Source: CABRXV01 sp900754955
GTDB lineage: Bacteria; Actinomycetota; Coriobacteriia; Coriobacteriales; Eggerthellaceae
Direction: 5' to 3'
DNA length: 28,828 nt
NCBI GenBank assembly: GCA_902475005.1
Contig: CABRXV010000019.1
Coordinates: forward strand, 1 to 28,828
The notes below the pieces were generated by a model, which saw only the letters and a list, made by a program, of their open reading frames with translations, made no database searches and was not told the DNA's origin. The translations under genes were made by a program, and so were the position numbers. Positions 7,232 through 15,090 of the stretch are shown here, piece by piece. The number at the start of each line of letters is the position of its first letter. The stretch's first letter is position 1.

Positions 7232-7522
7232 ATGGAAAAGTGCTGGGAGCGCCGCGGATGCGACGAGGAGATGAGGGGACGCTGCCCCCACAACATCCCG
7301 GGCGAGCCGTGCCCGGCCGACTGCCACTTCGCCGCCTGCGGACGCAAGACGCACGTGGTGTGTGACGATTTCGACCTGCTGCTCAACCCCGACCGCGACT
7401 ACGACGCCGCTGTCAAGGAGATCTGCCGCTTCTGCGAGCACTTCCTCACCTACGGCCCGTCGATGGCCGAGCGCCCCGCTGGCTTCAAGCGCCAGGGCAA
7501 CCCCAACCGCTTCCTGCTCTAG
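7232..7522 (+). CDS. Cys-rich protein, two-CW-domain-like
   Basis: A 96-residue protein with about nine cysteines. The opening KCWERRGCDEEM, later CP and CPADC pairs, and a CRFC motif (65-68) suggest a metal-binding module. The CWE...C...CP pattern resembles what databases call a two-CW domain, which has no established function that I know. Start: GGGAGG lies 7 nt upstream. It sits between the NifU-like gene and a zinc-ribbon gene, so a loose theme of metal or redox proteins is visible, but no function can be given. Confidence 0.75.
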   Translation: MEKCWERRGCDEEMRGRCPHNIPGEPCPADCHFAACGRKTHVVCDDFDLLLNPDRDYDAAVKEICRFCEHFLTYGPSMAERPAGFKRQGNPNRFLL

Positions 7523-7608
7523 CGGATGCGCGGCGGCTCCCGCATGCGCGCGGGATGCTTGTGCTACCATGGGGATCGTGCGATGCCGCCTGCGGAAAGG
7601 GGTGCTCT

Positions 7609-7827
7609 ATGACACGTGCGCTGGCGTGTCCGTCATGCAATGCGCAAGATCTCGACGTGCACGACTACGAGTCGATGATGGTTCTGCGCGCCGACCTCGC
7701 TCTGTTCGCCCTGTACTGCCCGCACTGCGGCACCCGCGTCTCGTCGCTTCAGCCGATCCCTGACGACTTGCGCGAAGAGGTGGCGTTCGCCGCCATTGAG
7801 ATCGGTGCCGGAATGGGGCGTGGATAA
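7609..7827 (+). CDS. Small zinc-ribbon protein
   Basis: A 72-residue protein with CPSC near residue 7 and CPHC near residue 37, a classic zinc ribbon, then an acidic helix. The start at 7609 is chosen because AAAGGGG lies just upstream. The longer frame from 7555 has no such site. It ends 5 nt before lgt, so the two are likely co-transcribed and translationally linked. Function not recognised. Confidence 0.75.
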   Translation: MTRALACPSCNAQDLDVHDYESMMVLRADLALFALYCPHCGTRVSSLQPIPDDLREEVAFAAIEIGAGMGRG

Positions 7828-7832
7828 CCCGT

Positions 7833-8678
7833 ATGCTCAACGATATATACCACAGCATCGACCCGGTGCTGTTCTCCCTCGGACCCCTCACCGTACGCTG
7901 GTACGGCGTGGCCTACGTACTCGGATTCCTGCTTGCCGCCTTCATCATCGCGCGTACGGCGCGGCGGTGGAAGGTGAGCGTGGACGTCGATTCGCTGCTC
8001 ACCATCATGGTGTGTGTGATCATCGGCATCATCGTCGGCGCGCGCGCCGGCTACGTGCTCTTCTACGGAGACGGCTACTACCTGAGCCATCCGCTCGAGA
8101 TCTTCGCGACGAACCACGGCGGCATGAGCTTCCACGGCGGTCTCATCGGTGCGCTCGTGGCGGGCATCGTTGCCGCGAAGCTCACGCACATCCCGTATCT
8201 CACGCTCGCCGACCTCGGCTGTATCGCGGCGCCGGCGGGCCTGTTCTTCGGCCGCTGCGCGAACTTCATCAACGGCGAGCTGTGGGGTGCGCCCACCGAC
8301 GCGCCGTGGGGCGTGGTGTTCGGCGGCGCGGCGGGCATGATGCCGCGTCATCCGTCCCAGCTCTACGAGGCGATGCTCGAGGGCATCATCATCTTCGCGG
8401 TGCTCTTCGCGCTGTCGCGGAAGGTGCCGCCGCGTCCGCGGGGGACGTTCCTCGGCATCTTCCTCATCATGTACGGCACGTTCCGCTTCCTCATCGAGTT
8501 CGTGCGCGAGCCCGACGTGCAGCTCGGCTACCTCTGGGGCGGCTGGCTCACGATGGGACAGCTGCTCTCGGTGCCGCTCGTCATCGTGGGCGTGGTGGTG
8601 CTTGTGTACGCGCTGCGGAAGAGGCTGCCGCAGCAGGGCGTCGCGGCAGCGGGGGAGCGGCCCGCATCCGAGCGCTGA
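7833..8678 (+). CDS. lgt: Phosphatidylglycerol-prolipoprotein diacylglyceryl transferase
   Basis: Membrane enzyme that moves a diacylglyceryl group from phosphatidylglycerol to the lipobox cysteine of prolipoproteins, the first step of lipoprotein maturation. The 281-residue sequence has about seven hydrophobic segments. Lgt landmarks are present: GGMSFHGGLIG with His101, the signature GRCANFINGELWG (Arg141, Asn144, Glu149) and RHPSQLYEA. Its start lacks a clear ribosome binding site, consistent with coupling to the zinc-ribbon gene 5 nt upstream. The tungstate-binding lipoprotein in this window would be one substrate. Confidence 0.96.
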   Translation: MLNDIYHSIDPVLFSLGPLTVRWYGVAYVLGFLLAAFIIARTARRWKVSVDVDSLLTIMVCVIIGIIVGARAGYVLFYGDGYYLSHPLEIFATNHGGMSFHGGLIGALVAGIVAAKLTHIPYLTLADLGCIAAPAGLFFGRCANFINGELWGAPTDAPWGVVFGGAAGMMPRHPSQLYEAMLEGIIIFAVLFALSRKVPPRPRGTFLGIFLIMYGTFRFLIEFVREPDVQLGYLWGGWLTMGQLLSVPLVIVGVVVLVYALRKRLPQQGVAAAGERPASER

Positions 8679-8839
8679 TCTTGCAGGCCCATCTTGCAGG
8701 CTCGTTCTGCCCTGCCTTTTCGACCGCTCGCCTGAACGAATGCCGAAATTGATTCTAATTTAGTAACATATAGCCACGCCCTGCGATGGGGAAACGGAGA
8801 ATAAGCGCTTCCCTTCGCGCATGGCGTTGCATACGAACG

Positions 8840-8873
8840 TACAATAGCGATACGCCGCCTGATGAGAGGCGGC
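8840..8873 (+). promoter_or_regulatory. Superoxide reductase -10 box and leader hairpin
   Basis: TACAAT (8840-8845) fits a -10 box without a clear -35. Just downstream, GCCGCCT (8854-8860) pairs with AGGCGGC (8867-8873), placing a hairpin at the start of the transcript about 30 nt before the start codon. Upstream, 8750-8775 is unusually A+T-rich and could hold an operator, but no known box is recognised. Confidence 0.4.
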
Positions 8874-8903
8874 TTCATCCCGATCATGAAAGAGGGGTTT
8901 TCC

Positions 8904-9284
8904 ATGGAGGTCAAGTTCTACAAGTGCGAGCACTGCGGCAACATCGCTCTCAAGGTCGTTGACGCGGGCGTTCCGATGGTGTGCTGCGGTGAGAAGATGA
9001 CCGAGCTCGTCGCTGGCTCCGTTGACGCGGCAGTTGAGAAGCACGTGCCGGCCGTGACCGTCGACGGCAACAAGGTGAGCGTCGTCGTGGGCAGCGTCGA
9101 GCACCCGATGACCGAGGAGCACCTCATCCAGTTCATCTGCCTCGTGACCGAGAAGGGCTACCAGGTCGCCCCGCTGACGGCGGCCGACGCTCCGAAGGCC
9201 GAGTTCGTCGTCGCCGAGGGCGACGCTCCGGTGGCGGTGTACGAGCACTGCAACCTCCACGGCCTCTGGGTCGCCAAGCTGTAG
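8904..9284 (+). CDS. dfx: Superoxide reductase (desulfoferrodoxin)
   Basis: Reduces superoxide to hydrogen peroxide without releasing oxygen, a detoxification route typical of anaerobes. At 126 residues it has both parts of a two-iron desulfoferrodoxin. The N-terminal rubredoxin-like centre has Cys8, Cys11 and the CC pair 27-28. The C-terminal catalytic centre has EKHVP (His47), EHPM (His67), His73, and EHCNLHGLW (Cys116, His119). The start at 8904 follows AGAGGGG. An in-frame ATG at 8862 lies inside the leader hairpin and is less likely. It appears monocistronic, with its own promoter and a strong terminator. Confidence 0.95.
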   Translation: MEVKFYKCEHCGNIALKVVDAGVPMVCCGEKMTELVAGSVDAAVEKHVPAVTVDGNKVSVVVGSVEHPMTEEHLIQFICLVTEKGYQVAPLTAADAPKAEFVVAEGDAPVAVYEHCNLHGLWVAKL

Positions 9285-9290
9285 GGCTGC

Positions 9291-9368
9291 GTTTCAGCTG
9301 ATGGGGTGCGCCGCGCGCGGGCTGCGCAAAAGGAGCCTGCGAGACGACGAGGGCGGCGCACCTGAAAC
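9291..9368. other. Large multi-helix structure after superoxide reductase
   Basis: GTTTCA (9291-9296) pairs with TGAAAC (9363-9368), then GGTGCGCCGC (9305-9314) with GCGGCGCACC (9353-9362). Inside, CGCGGGCT can pair with AGCCTGCG with one G-U. The nested fold ends exactly where the terminator stem begins. It does not share sequence with the palindromic elements A-C. It may be a 3'-UTR structure, a small RNA or another repeat family. Confidence 0.55.
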
Positions 9369-9402
9369 GGGCAGGACGGGATCTCCCTCCTGCCCGTTTT
9401 TT
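9368..9402 (+). terminator. Rho-independent terminator after superoxide reductase
   Basis: CGGGCAGGA (9368-9376) pairs with TCCTGCCCG (9388-9396), followed by six T. Confidence 0.88.
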
Positions 9403-9497
9403 GTGCCCGAAGCGACGTTCGGCGTTCGCGGGGTTGCACCACGCAGTGCACCGCGCAGCGAAAAGCGCTGAACAGGCGTCTTTCTGTAAAACAGCTC

Positions 9498-9525
9498 TTG
9501 CATTGGAAAAGCGGCATGCTATTAT
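9498..9525 (+). promoter_or_regulatory. rpmE promoter (extended -10)
   Basis: TTGCAT (9498-9503), a 16-nt spacer and TATTAT (9520-9525), preceded by TGC. Its layout matches the rpsB promoter closely. Confidence 0.65.
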
Positions 9526-9541
9526 AGATAAGCTTGTCTCG

Positions 9542-9588
9542 CCTTGGTCGGAAACCAAGGCATGAATTTCCTTGGTCGGAAACCAAGG
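9542..9588 (+). promoter_or_regulatory. Tandem-hairpin leader of rpmE (candidate L31 leader)
   Basis: Two identical 19-nt hairpins, CCTTGGTCGGAAACCAAGG, lie at 9542-9560 and 9570-9588. Each has a 7-bp stem and a CGGAA loop. They sit between the promoter and the ribosome binding site of rpmE. Exact duplication suggests both copies are under selection as protein-binding hairpins. I recall a published ribosomal-leader candidate for L31 in Coriobacteriia. Whether this is that motif needs a covariance-model match. Autoregulation by L31 is inferred. Confidence 0.65.
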
Positions 9589-9611
9589 ACGAACCCAAGA
9601 GGAGAGAACCC

Positions 9612-10079
9612 ATGAAGCAAGGCATCCATCCGGATTACGTCGAGTGCACCGTGAAGTGCAGCTGCGGCAACACGTTTGTCACGCGCTCCACGAAGCCCGA
9701 GCTCAAGATCGACATCTGCAACAAGTGCCATCCGTTCTACACCGGCACCCAGAAGCTGATCGACACCGGCGGACGCGTCCAGCGCTTCGCCGATCGTTTC
9801 GGCTCCGCCAAGGAGAAGGTCGCTGAGCGTGAGGCAGCCAAGAAGGCCGCGAAGGCTGCGAAGGCCGCCGAGCTCGAGGCCGCCAAGAAGGCCGAACGCG
9901 AGGCGAAGGCCGCCGCTAAGGCCGAGCGCAAGGCGAAGTTCGAGGCTGAGGCCGCCAAGAAGGCCGAGGCTGAGGCTGCTGCCGCTGAGGCCGCCGCTGC
10001 TGAGGCCGTCGAGGAGACCGCCGAGGTTGCCGAGGCTGAGACCGCTGAGCCGGCTGCCGAGGAGAACGCCGAGGCCTAA
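9612..10079 (+). CDS. rpmE: 50S ribosomal protein L31 with long Lys/Ala/Glu tail
   Basis: Large-subunit protein L31, zinc-binding (C+) form: Cys16, Cys18, Cys36 and Cys39 in KCSCGNTF and CNKCHPFYTG. The conserved part ends near residue 65, the usual full length. Here about 90 further residues follow: a Lys/Ala/Glu helix-forming stretch (66-130) and an acidic Ala/Glu end (131-155). The start at 9612 has GGAGAG upstream and matches the family N-terminus (MKQGIHPDY). The upstream extension of the frame runs through the leader hairpins and is rejected. Confidence 0.95.
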   Translation: MKQGIHPDYVECTVKCSCGNTFVTRSTKPELKIDICNKCHPFYTGTQKLIDTGGRVQRFADRFGSAKEKVAEREAAKKAAKAAKAAELEAAKKAEREAKAAAKAERKAKFEAEAAKKAEAEAAAAEAAAAEAVEETAEVAEAETAEPAAEENAEA

Positions 10080-10110
10080 AGCCGCATCGCGCGTTTACGC
10101 CGTTCGGTCG

Positions 10111-10139
10111 ACGACCCGCCCTTCGGGGCGGGTCGTTTT
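10111..10139 (+). terminator. Rho-independent terminator after rpmE
   Basis: ACGACCCGCCC (10111-10121) pairs with GGGCGGGTCGT (10126-10136) around TTCG, followed by TTT. Confidence 0.88.
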
Positions 10140-10160
10140 GTTTTCAGGGGGAGGCATCCG

Positions 10161-10191
10161 TTAACGCTGCCGAAACACGTGACGATATAAT
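10161..10191 (+). promoter_or_regulatory. glnA promoter with candidate GlnR box
   Basis: TATAAT at 10186-10191 is a consensus -10. Around the -35 position lies TTAAC-N6-GAAAC (10161-10176), one base from the GTnAC-N6-GnAAC half-pair bound by actinobacterial GlnR. Only one pair is evident, so the site is tentative. Confidence 0.4.
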
Positions 10192-10223
10192 GAAGTGTCA
10201 AGTTCGCGAGCAGGAGGTTCACG

Positions 10224-11567
10224 ATGGTTGCCAACCCGCAGCAGGATTTCGTTCTCAAAACGGTCAAGAGCCGTGACGTGCACTTCGTGCGCTTCTGGTT
10301 CACCGACGTGCTCGGGAACATGAAATCGTTCGCCGTGGTGCCCAACGAGCTCTACGGGGCCTTCGCCGACGGCATGGGCTTCGACGGCAGCTGCATCGAG
10401 GGTTTCTCGAAGCGCCAGGAGTCCGACATGCTCGCGTATCCCGACCCCTCCACGTTCCAGGTGCTGCCGTGGCGCCCCGAGTCCAACGCGGTGGGGCGCA
10501 TGTTCTGCGACATCAAGATGCCCGACGGCACGCCGTTCGAGGGCGACCCGCGCCACGTGCTCGAGCGTGTGGTGCAGAAGGCGACCGACGCGGGCTTCAA
10601 CTACAACGTGGGCCCCGAGCTCGAGTTCTTCTACTTCAAGAGCGCCGAGGGCACCGAGGTGCTCGACCGCGGCAGCTACTTCGACCTCACCTCGCTCGAC
10701 TCGGCGAGCGATCTGCGCCGCGACACCGTGCTCACGCTCGAGAAGATGGGCATTCCCGTGGAGTACTCCCATCACGAGATGGGCCCCTCGCAGCACGAGA
10801 TCGACCTGCGCTACGCCGATGCGCTCTCGATGGCCGATGCGGTCATGACCTACAAGCTCGTCGTGAAGGAGATCGCGCTCAAGCACGGCGTGTACGCATC
10901 GTTCATGCCCAAGCCGCTCGCGGATGCGCCGGGCAGCGGCATGCACGTGCACCAGAGTCTCTTCGACCTCGACGGCAACAACGCCTTCTTCGACGAGGAC
11001 GACCCGTGGGGCTACAACCTCTCCGACATCGCCAAGCACTACATCGCGGGCCTGCTCAAGTACGCGCCCGAGTTCTGCCTCGTCACGAACCAGTACGTGA
11101 ATTCGTACAAGCGCCTCACGAGCGGCAGCGAGGCGCCGACGTTCATCTCGTGGGCGAAGCACAACCGCGCCACGCTCGTGCGCGTGCCGGGATACCGTCC
11201 CAGCCGCGAGGAGGCATGCCGCGTGGAGCTGCGCAGCCCCGATGCGGCGGCGAACCCCTACCTTGCGTTCGCCGTCATGCTCGCAGCTGGTCTGGCGGGC
11301 ATCGAGGAGGAGCTCGAGCTCCAGCCGCCGACTGAGGATCAGGACCTGTTCAACCTCTCGCGTCAGGAGCTGCGCGACCGCGGCATCCGCACGTTGCCCG
11401 AGACGCTCGGCGAGGCGGTGGAGCTGTTCGCCGGGAGCAAGCTCATGCGCGAGACGCTCGGCGAGCACATCCACACGTACCTCGTGAAGGCGAAGCGGGC
11501 GGAGTGGAACGAGTACCAGGGCGTTGTGACGCCGTGGGAGCTCGAACGTCATTTGGCGGTGTTGTAA
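10224..11567 (+). CDS. glnA: Glutamine synthetase, type I
   Basis: Makes glutamine from glutamate, ammonia and ATP. At 447 residues it has the class I signatures: MGFDGSCIEGF (51-61), GPELEFFYF (130-138), GSGMHVHQSL (237-246), NSYKRL and the flap glutamate Glu303 in GSEAPT. The C-terminus (EWNEYQ then TPWELERHL) and the absence of the adenylylation-site Tyr motif place it with the GSI-alpha type, which is not controlled by adenylylation. The residue matching the feedback arginine of Bacillus GS is Lys63. GGAGG precedes the start. Its stop is 1 nt from an OmpR-type regulator, which implies joint control. Confidence 0.96.
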   Translation: MVANPQQDFVLKTVKSRDVHFVRFWFTDVLGNMKSFAVVPNELYGAFADGMGFDGSCIEGFSKRQESDMLAYPDPSTFQVLPWRPESNAVGRMFCDIKMPDGTPFEGDPRHVLERVVQKATDAGFNYNVGPELEFFYFKSAEGTEVLDRGSYFDLTSLDSASDLRRDTVLTLEKMGIPVEYSHHEMGPSQHEIDLRYADALSMADAVMTYKLVVKEIALKHGVYASFMPKPLADAPGSGMHVHQSLFDLDGNNAFFDEDDPWGYNLSDIAKHYIAGLLKYAPEFCLVTNQYVNSYKRLTSGSEAPTFISWAKHNRATLVRVPGYRPSREEACRVELRSPDAAANPYLAFAVMLAAGLAGIEEELELQPPTEDQDLFNLSRQELRDRGIRTLPETLGEAVELFAGSKLMRETLGEHIHTYLVKAKRAEWNEYQGVVTPWELERHLAVL

Positions 11568-11568
11568 C

Positions 11569-12246
11569 ATGCAGCAGCGCAAAACGGTACTCTTCATCGC
11601 CGACAGCCTCGACAACGCGCACAAGTTCCAGCAGGTGCTCTCCGCGCTCGACGTCAACGTGGCGCCGGGTTCGTCGATGCAGTTCAAGAAGCTCCTTGCA
11701 CAGCATCCCGACCGCGACCTCGTGATCTACGAGGCGCGCGGCGACGCCCTCGAGAACGTGTCCCAGGTTGAGTCGATGCTCGTGGAGGACGGCTCGACGG
11801 CCATGCTCGTGATCGTGAACGAGGACCAACTCTCCGACTTCCGCCTGCCCGTCCAGGTGAAGGCCGACTTCGTGGTGCACGGTGCGTCGTTCGAGGAGTG
11901 CTCGGCGCGCATCCGCCAGCTGCTGTGGCCGGGCAACGAAAACTCCACGAGCGACTTCATCACCGTCGACAACATGACGATCAACCTGGCGACTTACCAG
12001 GTGAAGATCGCCGGCGAGCCGCTCGACCTCACGTACCTCGAGTACGCGCTGCTGTCGTTCCTCGTCACGCACCCCGGCCGCACCTACTCGCGCGACGCGC
12101 TCCTGCGGCGCGTGTGGGGCTTCGATTACTACGGCGGCAGCCGCACGGTCGACGTGCACGTGCGTCGCGTGCGCGCCAAGCTCGGCCCCGAGCTTGCGCA
12201 GCACCTCGAGACCGTGCGCGGCGTCGGCTACCTCTGGAGCGTGTGA
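11569..12246 (+). CDS. Atypical OmpR-family response regulator, probably GlnR-like
   Basis: A 225-residue protein with a receiver-like N-terminal domain (about 5-115) and an OmpR/PhoB winged helix (about 128-225; YLEYALLSFLV, GRTYSRDALLRRVWG, TVDVHVRRVRAKLG, VRGVGYLW). The receiver is atypical: where the phosphoaccepting Asp is expected the strand reads DLVIYEARG, giving Glu55, and the acidic pocket is poor. Actinobacterial GlnR, the nitrogen regulator, is an orphan OmpR-type protein of this kind. Its position 1 nt after glnA strongly suggests the same role. No sensor kinase is near. Orthology is inferred, not shown. Confidence 0.8.
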   Translation: MQQRKTVLFIADSLDNAHKFQQVLSALDVNVAPGSSMQFKKLLAQHPDRDLVIYEARGDALENVSQVESMLVEDGSTAMLVIVNEDQLSDFRLPVQVKADFVVHGASFEECSARIRQLLWPGNENSTSDFITVDNMTINLATYQVKIAGEPLDLTYLEYALLSFLVTHPGRTYSRDALLRRVWGFDYYGGSRTVDVHVRRVRAKLGPELAQHLETVRGVGYLWSV

Positions 12247-12381
12247 TATCGGGGCGGGCGACGGCGCCCGCTGGGTCTGCGCGTGAGCAGCGCGTGCGTA
12301 ATCGGCGTGCTTCTGCTCCGGGGCGTATCGCGCCGGCGGCCTCTGCGCGCGCGGCGCTGCTGCGGGCGGGGGCGCTTGCGC

Positions 12382-12387
12382 TATACT
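12382..12387 (+). promoter_or_regulatory. polA -10 box
   Basis: TATACT lies about 37 nt before the polA start in an otherwise very G+C-rich gap (12247-12423). No clear -35 is visible. The same gap begins with a GGGCG/CGCCC hairpin just after the regulator gene but without a T-run. Confidence 0.4.
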
Positions 12388-12423
12388 AGCCGCTGACACA
12401 CTGCCTCCTCGAAGGGAACCCCC

Positions 12424-15054
12424 ATGCCCAAGAAGATCGCCGTCATCGACGGCAACTCGCTCATGCACCGCGCCTACCACGCCATCCAGACGCCGATGAG
12501 CGCGCCCGACGGCACGCCCACCAACGCGGTGTTCGGCTTCATGTCGATGTTCCTCAAGTTCATCGAGCTGTCGAACCCCGATGCCGTGATCTGCGCATTC
12601 GACGCGGGCAAGCCCAAGTTCCGCATCGAGGAGCTCGGGACGTACAAGGCGCAGCGCCCGCCGATGGACGAGGAGCTGCGCGTGCAGTTCCCCGTGATCG
12701 AAGAGCTGCTTACATCGATGGGTGTGCCCGTGGTGAAGGTTCCCGGCTGGGAGGGCGACGACATCCTCGGCACCATCGCCGCGCGCGACGAGGCGCACGG
12801 CTTCGAGACGCTGCTCGTCACGGGCGACAAGGACGCCTGCCAGCTCGCCACCGACCTCACGCGCATCGTCACCACTAAGCGCGGCATCACCGACGTGGTG
12901 ATCTACGGGCCGGCCGAGGTGTTCGAGAAGTACGGCGTCACGCCCGAGCAGTTCCCCGACTTCCTCGGGCTTATGGGCGATTCCTCCGACAACATCCCCG
13001 GCGTGCCGGGCATCGGCGCGAAGACCGCGGCGAAGCTGCTGCAGCGGTTCGGTTCGATGCAGGGCATCTACGACAACCTCTCCGAGCTCAAGGGCAAGCA
13101 GCTCGAGAACCTTCAGAACAACGAGGATATGGCGCGCCTGTCGCGGCGCATCGCCACGATCGTGACCGACCTCGATTTCCCGCTCGACGTCGACGAGCTG
13201 GCGTTTCCCGCCTTCGAGCCGGCCGACGTCGAGGCGGCGTTCGGCAAGTACGCGCTCTCCCATGCGCTCGCCCGCGTGCTCGCGCTCGTGGGGGCGCAGG
13301 CCACCGCTGCCGAGGCCGAGATCGGCTACGAGCCGCTCGTGACCGACGAGGCGGCGGCGCGCGCGCTCGTCGAGGAGGCGCTGGCGGCGGGTGAGCGCAT
13401 CGGCGTGGCGTTCGAGGAACCCGAGCAGGCGTCGCTGTTCACCGAGGGCGCCACGGGAGCCTTCGCCACTTCGAAGGGCACGGCTGTGCTCGAGGGTGCC
13501 TGCGCGCTCGACGTCATGGCGCGCATCGTGCGCGCGGGCGCGTTTGCGGCGCTCGACGTGAAGGATGTGGTCCACCGGGTGTATCCCGCCGACACCGCGC
13601 AGGAGGCCCTCGTGGCCGACGCCGAGCTTGCCGCGATGGATGCCTTCGACGTGGCGCTTGCGGCGTACGTGCTCAACTCGTCCACCGCGGCCTACACCTA
13701 CGAGGGGCTTGCCGAGATGTACCTCGGCGGCGCGGTGCCCGAGGCGAAGACCGACGCTGAGCGCGCGGCGGTCCATGCGGCTGTGGCGCGCGAGCTGCCC
13801 GCGGTGCTCGCCGACGCGCTCGAGAAGGACGGCAGCGCGCGGGTGTACTACGAGATCGATCTGCCGCTCGTGGCGACGCTCTGCGTGATGGAGCGCACCG
13901 GCGCCGCGCTCGACGCGCCCCGTCTTTCGGAGCTCGGTGCGAGCACCCAGACCGACCTCGACGCGATCTCCGCGCAGATCTACGAGCTGGCGGGGGAGAC
14001 ATTCAACCTCGATTCCCCCAAGCAGCTCGCGCACATCCTCTTCGAGGTGATCGGCCTCACGCCGCTCAAGAAGAACCAGCGTGGCTACTCCACCGATGCG
14101 AGCGTGCTCAAGGAGCTGTCGAAGGTGCACGAGCTTCCCGCGCTCGTGCTGCGCTACCGCGAGCTCGCGAAGATCAAATCGACCTACATCGACGCCCTGC
14201 CGCGCATGCGCGCCGGCGACGGCCGCGTGCACACCCAGTTCCACGAGACGGTCACCACGACAGGCCGTTTGTCGTCATCTGATCCCAACCTGCAGAACAT
14301 CCCCGTGCGCACCGATTTCGGACGTCGCATCCGCACGTGCTTCGTGCCGCTTGAGGAAGGTTCGCTGTTCCTCTCGGCCGACTACTCCCAGATCGAGCTG
14401 CGTCTGCTCGCGCATCTTTCGGGCGACGAGCACCTCGTGGCGGCGTTCAACTCCGGCGCCGACTTCCACGCCTCAACCGCCGCACGCGTGTTCGGGCTTC
14501 CCGTCGAGGAGGTGACGCCGGAGCTGCGCAGCCGTGCGAAGGCGGTGAACTTCGGCATCGTGTACGGCCAGCAGGCCTACGGGCTCTCCCAGAGCCTCGA
14601 CATCCCCTTCGGCGAGGCCAAGGAGATGATCGACCGCTACTTCGAGGCGTATCCGGGTGTGCGGGCGTACCTTGACGACACGGTGGCGCACGCGAAGGAG
14701 TGCGGGTACGCGACGACCATGTTCGGCCGCAAGCGCCACATCCCCGAGCTCAAGTCGAAGAACGCCCAGCAGCGCGGCTTCGGGGAGCGCACGGCCATGA
14801 ACCATCCCATGCAGGGGAGTGCGGCCGACATCATCAAGATCGCGATGAACGAGGTGATGCGGCGTCTGCGTGAGGAGGACTTCGAGGCGAAGCTCATGGT
14901 GCAGGTGCACGACGAACTCGACTTCTCGGTTCCGGTGCACGAGGTGGAGCGCCTCACCGCCATGGTGAGCGAGGTCATGAGTGGCGTCGTTGAGCTCAAG
15001 GTGCCGCTCATCGTCGACGTGTCGAGCGGGGCGAATTGGGCCGAAGCTCATTAG
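12424..15054 (+). CDS. polA: DNA polymerase I
   Basis: Repair and Okazaki-fragment polymerase, 876 residues. The N-terminal 5'-nuclease domain (about 1-295) has DGNSLMHRAYHA, GWEGDDILGT and GLMGDSSDNIPGVPGIGAKTA. The polymerase domain (about 490-876) has motif A DYSQIELRLLAH (near 653), motif B RSRAKAVNFGIVYGQ and motif C VQVHDELDF (near 829). The middle exonuclease-like domain lacks the DxE of motif Exo I, so 3'-5' proofreading is probably absent, as in Bacillus and Thermus enzymes. The start has GAAGGGA upstream. A palindromic element follows 36 nt after the stop. Confidence 0.96.
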   Translation: MPKKIAVIDGNSLMHRAYHAIQTPMSAPDGTPTNAVFGFMSMFLKFIELSNPDAVICAFDAGKPKFRIEELGTYKAQRPPMDEELRVQFPVIEELLTSMGVPVVKVPGWEGDDILGTIAARDEAHGFETLLVTGDKDACQLATDLTRIVTTKRGITDVVIYGPAEVFEKYGVTPEQFPDFLGLMGDSSDNIPGVPGIGAKTAAKLLQRFGSMQGIYDNLSELKGKQLENLQNNEDMARLSRRIATIVTDLDFPLDVDELAFPAFEPADVEAAFGKYALSHALARVLALVGAQATAAEAEIGYEPLVTDEAAARALVEEALAAGERIGVAFEEPEQASLFTEGATGAFATSKGTAVLEGACALDVMARIVRAGAFAALDVKDVVHRVYPADTAQEALVADAELAAMDAFDVALAAYVLNSSTAAYTYEGLAEMYLGGAVPEAKTDAERAAVHAAVARELPAVLADALEKDGSARVYYEIDLPLVATLCVMERTGAALDAPRLSELGASTQTDLDAISAQIYELAGETFNLDSPKQLAHILFEVIGLTPLKKNQRGYSTDASVLKELSKVHELPALVLRYRELAKIKSTYIDALPRMRAGDGRVHTQFHETVTTTGRLSSSDPNLQNIPVRTDFGRRIRTCFVPLEEGSLFLSADYSQIELRLLAHLSGDEHLVAAFNSGADFHASTAARVFGLPVEEVTPELRSRAKAVNFGIVYGQQAYGLSQSLDIPFGEAKEMIDRYFEAYPGVRAYLDDTVAHAKECGYATTMFGRKRHIPELKSKNAQQRGFGERTAMNHPMQGSAADIIKIAMNEVMRRLREEDFEAKLMVQVHDELDFSVPVHEVERLTAMVSEVMSGVVELKVPLIVDVSSGANWAEAH

Positions 15055-15090
15055 GGGATTCCGCCAGCGCTTGCGCGCTGACGGAACCGG

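Noticed and set aside
11443..14244. A 933-residue minus-strand open frame opposite glnA, the regulator and polA
   Set aside because: It mirrors high-G+C codons of the genes on the other strand, is rich in His, Arg and Glu, and has no domain motifs.
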